From Prado023 sp963798745 (GTDB lineage: Bacteria > Actinomycetota > Actinomycetes > S36-B12 > CAIYMF01): a stretch of DNA of 64,000 nt. The notes beneath the pieces were generated by a model. The model was not told the origin of the DNA. It saw nothing but the letters and a program-made list of their open reading frames with translations, and ran no database searches. This document shows positions 61,093-64,000 of the stretch, in pieces; within the stretch, counting starts at the first letter, position 1; each line of letters begins with the position of its first letter. The stretch lies in assembly GCA_963798745.1 (NCBI GenBank), contig CAWCUF010000003.1, forward strand, positions 825,269 through 889,268. The letters are read 5' to 3'. The position numbers and the translations under genes were made by a program.

Positions 61093-63258
61093 ATGAGCTC
61101 GACGACCCTCACCTTCCGCGGGCGGCTCCCCGGAGTCGACTGCTCCCCGGCGCTGCCGCCGGCCGAGCAGCCGATCCGCCTCGACGTCGCCGCACTTGTG
61201 GGATTCGCCGAGCGCGGCCCGGTCGGGGTGCCGGTCGCGCTTGCCGACTTCACGGGCTTCACCACCGTCTTTGGCGGCGACGTGGTGCTGGCCAGCGACG
61301 ATGGTAAGCCCGTGTACGCCCAGCTTCCGCAAGCGGTCAAGGCCTTCTTCGACAACGGGGGGGTGCGTTGCTACGCGGTGCGGGTGGCCGGTCGCAACGC
61401 CACCGCCGCCCGATGGGTGCTGCCCAACGCGGCGATCTGGTTTGGCGACGACGAGGTGGGCGCGGTGGCGATCCAGGCGGCCTGGCCTGGCGGCTGGTCG
61501 GCGGACCTGACGGTTGCGCTCGAGCCGTACGGGCGCCCCCTGGCCAGGGCGGCGAGCTATCAGAGGGTCGCGACCGGTCCGGGCGGCTTCGAGCCCGGCG
61601 AGTTGCTGCTGCCTGCGGGCGTCGCGGCGGCGGTCCAGGTCGGCGATCTGCTCGAGCTCAACCTCGGGGGGTCCGGGCTCTACGTCCGGGTCAGCGCACT
61701 CGCAGGCGGTCGCATCGGCACCGACATGGAGATCGGCTACGGGCCCGGCTCGCCTCCCGGCGAGCGGGTACCCGACGCCGCGGGCCTGGCGGCACTCGGC
61801 GCGGTCGTCGGCGTCGAGACCGTGATCCGCCACAGCTTCGACCTCGTCGTGGCCCGACTAGTCGACGGCCGCCAGCAGCAGCTCGAACGCTTCGACGATC
61901 TGGGGTTCGGCAGCCTGGGCGCGGCGCTCCAGCCGAGCGGATCGACCTCGCCGGACCCGACCCGGTCCCTGAACTTGCGTGCCGACGCGGCGACCGATGA
62001 GCTGCTGGGCTGCGGACTGCTCGTGCCCCTGCCCGGCGTGCCGGCCGAGGCCGGATGGGTCGCCGTCGTGGGCAGCGACGACCTCGACACGTTCGACCCG
62101 GTCGCGGTCTTCCTGGACGACCGGCTGGCGGGTTCGACCGTCTTCAGCCTGCTGCCCGACGCCGACACGCTCACCTCGCTGGCGAAGGTGCCCGCGCAAC
62201 TGCGCGGGATCCACGCGCTGATCGGCGTCGAGGACGTGGCGCTGGTGGCCTGCCCGGATCTCGCCCAACGCGGATGGGTGGCGCAGCCCGTGCTGGCCCC
62301 GGACCCGCCCCCTGCTCCGCCGCCACCACCACACCCGCGGGACCTGTCGACATTCCTCTGCTGCGACGAGGGGACCCTGGAGCCCCGCCCATCACCGGAC
62401 GCGGGGACCGCCGCGGCCTCCACGAGTTCGGGGCTGGTGCTCGACCGGGTCGCCAGCTACGACGCGGCACCGCTGCTCGACGTGCAGCGAGCGATGATCA
62501 CGCTCTGCGCGGCGCGGGCGGACCTGGTCGCGCTGCTCAGCGTTCCCGTGCATTTCGACGCGCCGGCGACCCTGGACTGGCAGTCCCAGCTGACCGCGAC
62601 CGGAGCCCTCGCGGCGTCGACCACAAGTGCGCTGACCCCCCTCAGCTTCGCCAGCTTCTGGCATCCCTGGTTGCTCGTCCCGGAGCCGAAAACCCCGCAG
62701 CTGGACCCGCTGCGGGCGCTCGCGCCCGACGGTGCCGTGGCCGGCATGATCGCGGGCCGGGAGCTCCGACGCGGCGTCTGGGTGGCGCCGGCCGCACAGG
62801 CCCTGCAGGGGCCGGTCGCCCTGAGGCCCCGGCTCGGCGAAGCCGAGGTGGTACGGCTCTTCGACGCCCACTGCTGCGTGATCACGCAGCGGCCGGGTGC
62901 ATTCGCCCCGATCGCCGCCCATACCCTGGCCGAGGCGGGCCTGTTGCAGCTGTCCGTTCGCCGGCTGCTGATCCTGGTCCGAAGGATCGCTCTGCGAGCC
63001 GGCCAGCGCTACGTCTTCGAGGTCGACAGCGATCGCTTCCGCGCCGGGGTCCGCCGCCGGTTCCAGGGCATCCTCGACCAGCTGGTCCGAGCCGGCGCCC
63101 TGCACGCCGGCCAGGTCGTCGTCGACGACAGCCCGGCGGCCACCGAGAGCGGCCAGCTGGTCATCAGCCTGCAGCTGGCTCCGAGTTCACCCATCGAGTT
63201 CCTCACGGTGACCCTCGTGCGCACCGGCGAGGGCCTGCTCGAGGTCCGGGAGGGCTGA
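61093..63258 (+). CDS. Second, divergent sheath-like protein
   Basis: 721 residues from ATG 61093, 2 bp after the tube stop (GTGATCATG, the same junction as at 57793). RLDVAALVGFAERGPVGVPV, then LPQAVKAFFDNGGVRCYAVR resemble the sheath N-terminal domain. FEVDSDRFRAGVRRRFQGIL and LLILVRRIALRAGQRYVFE resemble a sheath C-terminal domain, while the core insertion differs from sheath 1. A proline-rich linker (PDPPPAPPPPPHP) is near residue 405. It may be a baseplate-proximal sheath or cap. Confidence 0.8.
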   Translation: MSSTTLTFRGRLPGVDCSPALPPAEQPIRLDVAALVGFAERGPVGVPVALADFTGFTTVFGGDVVLASDDGKPVYAQLPQAVKAFFDNGGVRCYAVRVAGRNATAARWVLPNAAIWFGDDEVGAVAIQAAWPGGWSADLTVALEPYGRPLARAASYQRVATGPGGFEPGELLLPAGVAAAVQVGDLLELNLGGSGLYVRVSALAGGRIGTDMEIGYGPGSPPGERVPDAAGLAALGAVVGVETVIRHSFDLVVARLVDGRQQQLERFDDLGFGSLGAALQPSGSTSPDPTRSLNLRADAATDELLGCGLLVPLPGVPAEAGWVAVVGSDDLDTFDPVAVFLDDRLAGSTVFSLLPDADTLTSLAKVPAQLRGIHALIGVEDVALVACPDLAQRGWVAQPVLAPDPPPAPPPPPHPRDLSTFLCCDEGTLEPRPSPDAGTAAASTSSGLVLDRVASYDAAPLLDVQRAMITLCAARADLVALLSVPVHFDAPATLDWQSQLTATGALAASTTSALTPLSFASFWHPWLLVPEPKTPQLDPLRALAPDGAVAGMIAGRELRRGVWVAPAAQALQGPVALRPRLGEAEVVRLFDAHCCVITQRPGAFAPIAAHTLAEAGLLQLSVRRLLILVRRIALRAGQRYVFEVDSDRFRAGVRRRFQGILDQLVRAGALHAGQVVVDDSPAATESGQLVISLQLAPSSPIEFLTVTLVRTGEGLLEVREG

Positions 63259-63259
63259 G

Positions 63260-63850
63260 ATGGCACTCGACCAGCCGTTCGTAGCCTTCCGGTTCGAGGT
63301 GGTCCTCGACCTGGACACCCCGACCGCCGGGCTGGTCAGCCCGCTGTGCGACGCGGCCTTCGCCGAATGCGACGGCCTCGAGCTGACGATGCAGACCAAG
63401 ACCCTTGAGGTGGGCGGGGTCAACGACCGGCAGGTGCACCTCATCGGCCCGGTGACCGCCGGCCAGCTCACCCTCAAGCGCGGCATGACCAACAACCTGC
63501 AGCTGTGGCAGTGGTTCGCCCAGGGAACCAAGCCCGGGTCCGTGCTCACCGCACACGGCACGATCACCGTCTGGGACGCCGACGGCACCCCCGGCCTGGA
63601 GTTCACCCTGACCGGCTGCCTGCCCGTGCGGATGCGCGCGCCGAGCCTGAACGCCCGCGCCGAGGGCGGGGTGGCGGTCGAGGAACTCGGTGTGGTCTAC
63701 GACAAGCTCGACGTCGACACTCCCGGCGGCGGCTTCGGCCTGTCAGTGGGGATCGGCGCCTCGGTGAGCCTCTCCGCAGGCGTCTCCGCCGGCGCCTCGG
63801 CGGGGTTCTCCGCCGCGGCATCCGCGGGCCTGAGCATGGGGATCGGCTGA
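63260..63850 (+). CDS. Second tube-like protein with Gly/Ala/Ser tail
   Basis: 196 residues. VAFRFEVVLDLDTPTAGLVS, FAECDGLELTMQTKTLEVGG, QLTLKRGMTNNLQLWQWFAQ and MRAPSLNARAEGGVAVEELG match tube proteins. Unlike tube 1 it ends in about 42 residues rich in Gly, Ala and Ser with alternating hydrophobics (FGLSVGIGASVSLSAGVSAG). It is likely a baseplate-proximal tube initiator. Its stop overlaps the next ATG (TGATG). Confidence 0.85.
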   Translation: MALDQPFVAFRFEVVLDLDTPTAGLVSPLCDAAFAECDGLELTMQTKTLEVGGVNDRQVHLIGPVTAGQLTLKRGMTNNLQLWQWFAQGTKPGSVLTAHGTITVWDADGTPGLEFTLTGCLPVRMRAPSLNARAEGGVAVEELGVVYDKLDVDTPGGGFGLSVGIGASVSLSAGVSAGASAGFSAAASAGLSMGIG

Positions 63851-64000
63851 TGGGCACGGCGACGCTCACCGAGTGGGACATGGACAACAACCGCGAGGCT
63901 CCCGGCGGCGTGGCGCTTACGGTCGACTTCGACCCGAAGTCGCTGACCCTGAGCTACACCCCGACCGGCAGCACGACCGCCTCGGCGCCGGTCGACGACG
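63850..64000 (+). CDS. CIS tube / LysM adaptor protein, 5' part only
   Basis: Starts at ATG 63850 and runs off the window. TATLTEWDMDNNREAPGGVA and LTVDFDPKSLTLSYTPTGS fit the N-terminal beta domain of Pvc7/gp53-like proteins (NPxS-type FDPKSL). These connect tube to baseplate and usually carry a LysM domain. Baseplate, spike and AAA+ genes should follow outside the window. Confidence 0.75.
   Translation, partial: MGTATLTEWDMDNNREAPGGVALTVDFDPKSLTLSYTPTGSTTASAPVDD

Noticed and set aside
56901..64000. Ordinary myophage prophage
   Set aside because: DUF4255 plus several tube paralogues and a CIS-tube gene, and no capsid, portal or terminase in view, point to an injection system; the right part is unseen.

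Overview
The window comes from a high-GC actinobacterium. The evidence is GC-rich codon use throughout, an actinobacterial-type NADPH/F420 reductase and arsenate reductase, TANNNT boxes about 6-7 nt ahead of start codons that suggest leaderless mRNAs, and a fragment of an initiator tRNA. The exact genus cannot be read from the sequence. Much of the window is accessory DNA with many broken genes.

Layout. 0-5.5 kb: a TetR-controlled ABC exporter, a patatin lipase and an M23 peptidase. 5.5-12 kb: a frameshifted panD remnant, a methyltransferase, a TPR-LuxR regulator, a flavin monooxygenase, an alpha/beta hydrolase and a threonine aldolase-like enzyme. 12.2-14 kb: a divergent pair, a RipA-like membrane protein and a TIR-TM-ectodomain protein. 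14-17 kb: two UPF0158 relics around an F420/NADP-type reductase, and a DUF3159-type membrane protein. 17-21.6 kb: an ABC exporter / histidine kinase / response regulator / CPBP protease operon with two palindromic operators ahead of it. 22-24 kb: a FUSC-like membrane protein between two copies of an imperfect intergenic repeat.

24.1-56.5 kb is an integrative island. A 172-bp direct repeat (13 mismatches, no gaps), containing the last 45 nt of an initiator tRNA-fMet(CAU) gene, lies at 24018-24189 and again 32,271 bp away at 56289-56460. A tyrosine integrase starts just inside the left copy. The island carries toxin-antitoxin modules (VapBC, BrnTA-like, MazEF, and an HTH/toxin pair), a CHAT-protease/transmembrane/Kelch-propeller protein divergent from a Trypco1-domain protein, a cellulose-synthase-like glycosyltransferase, a GH3 glycosidase, ArsC, several hydrolases, and many transposase relics (IS3, IS110, IS1595, IS481, IS5, IS630). 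One intact IS1634-family element is inserted in an IS110 transposase between 243-bp identical direct repeats. Many cargo genes carry one or two disabling lesions.

Neither att copy has the 5' half of the tRNA, and the sequence right of the second copy still resembles the integrase leader. This looks like a tandem array of related islands, with the functional tRNA gene outside the window. 56.9-64 kb: the start of an extracellular contractile injection system operon (DUF4255 cap-type protein, unknown protein, two sheath-like and two tube-like proteins, and a cut-off LysM/CIS-tube gene). The most notable candidates are the CHAT-Kelch/Trypco1 pair, the two-sheath/two-tube injection system, the TIR/RipA-like pair and the tRNA-fMet island architecture.
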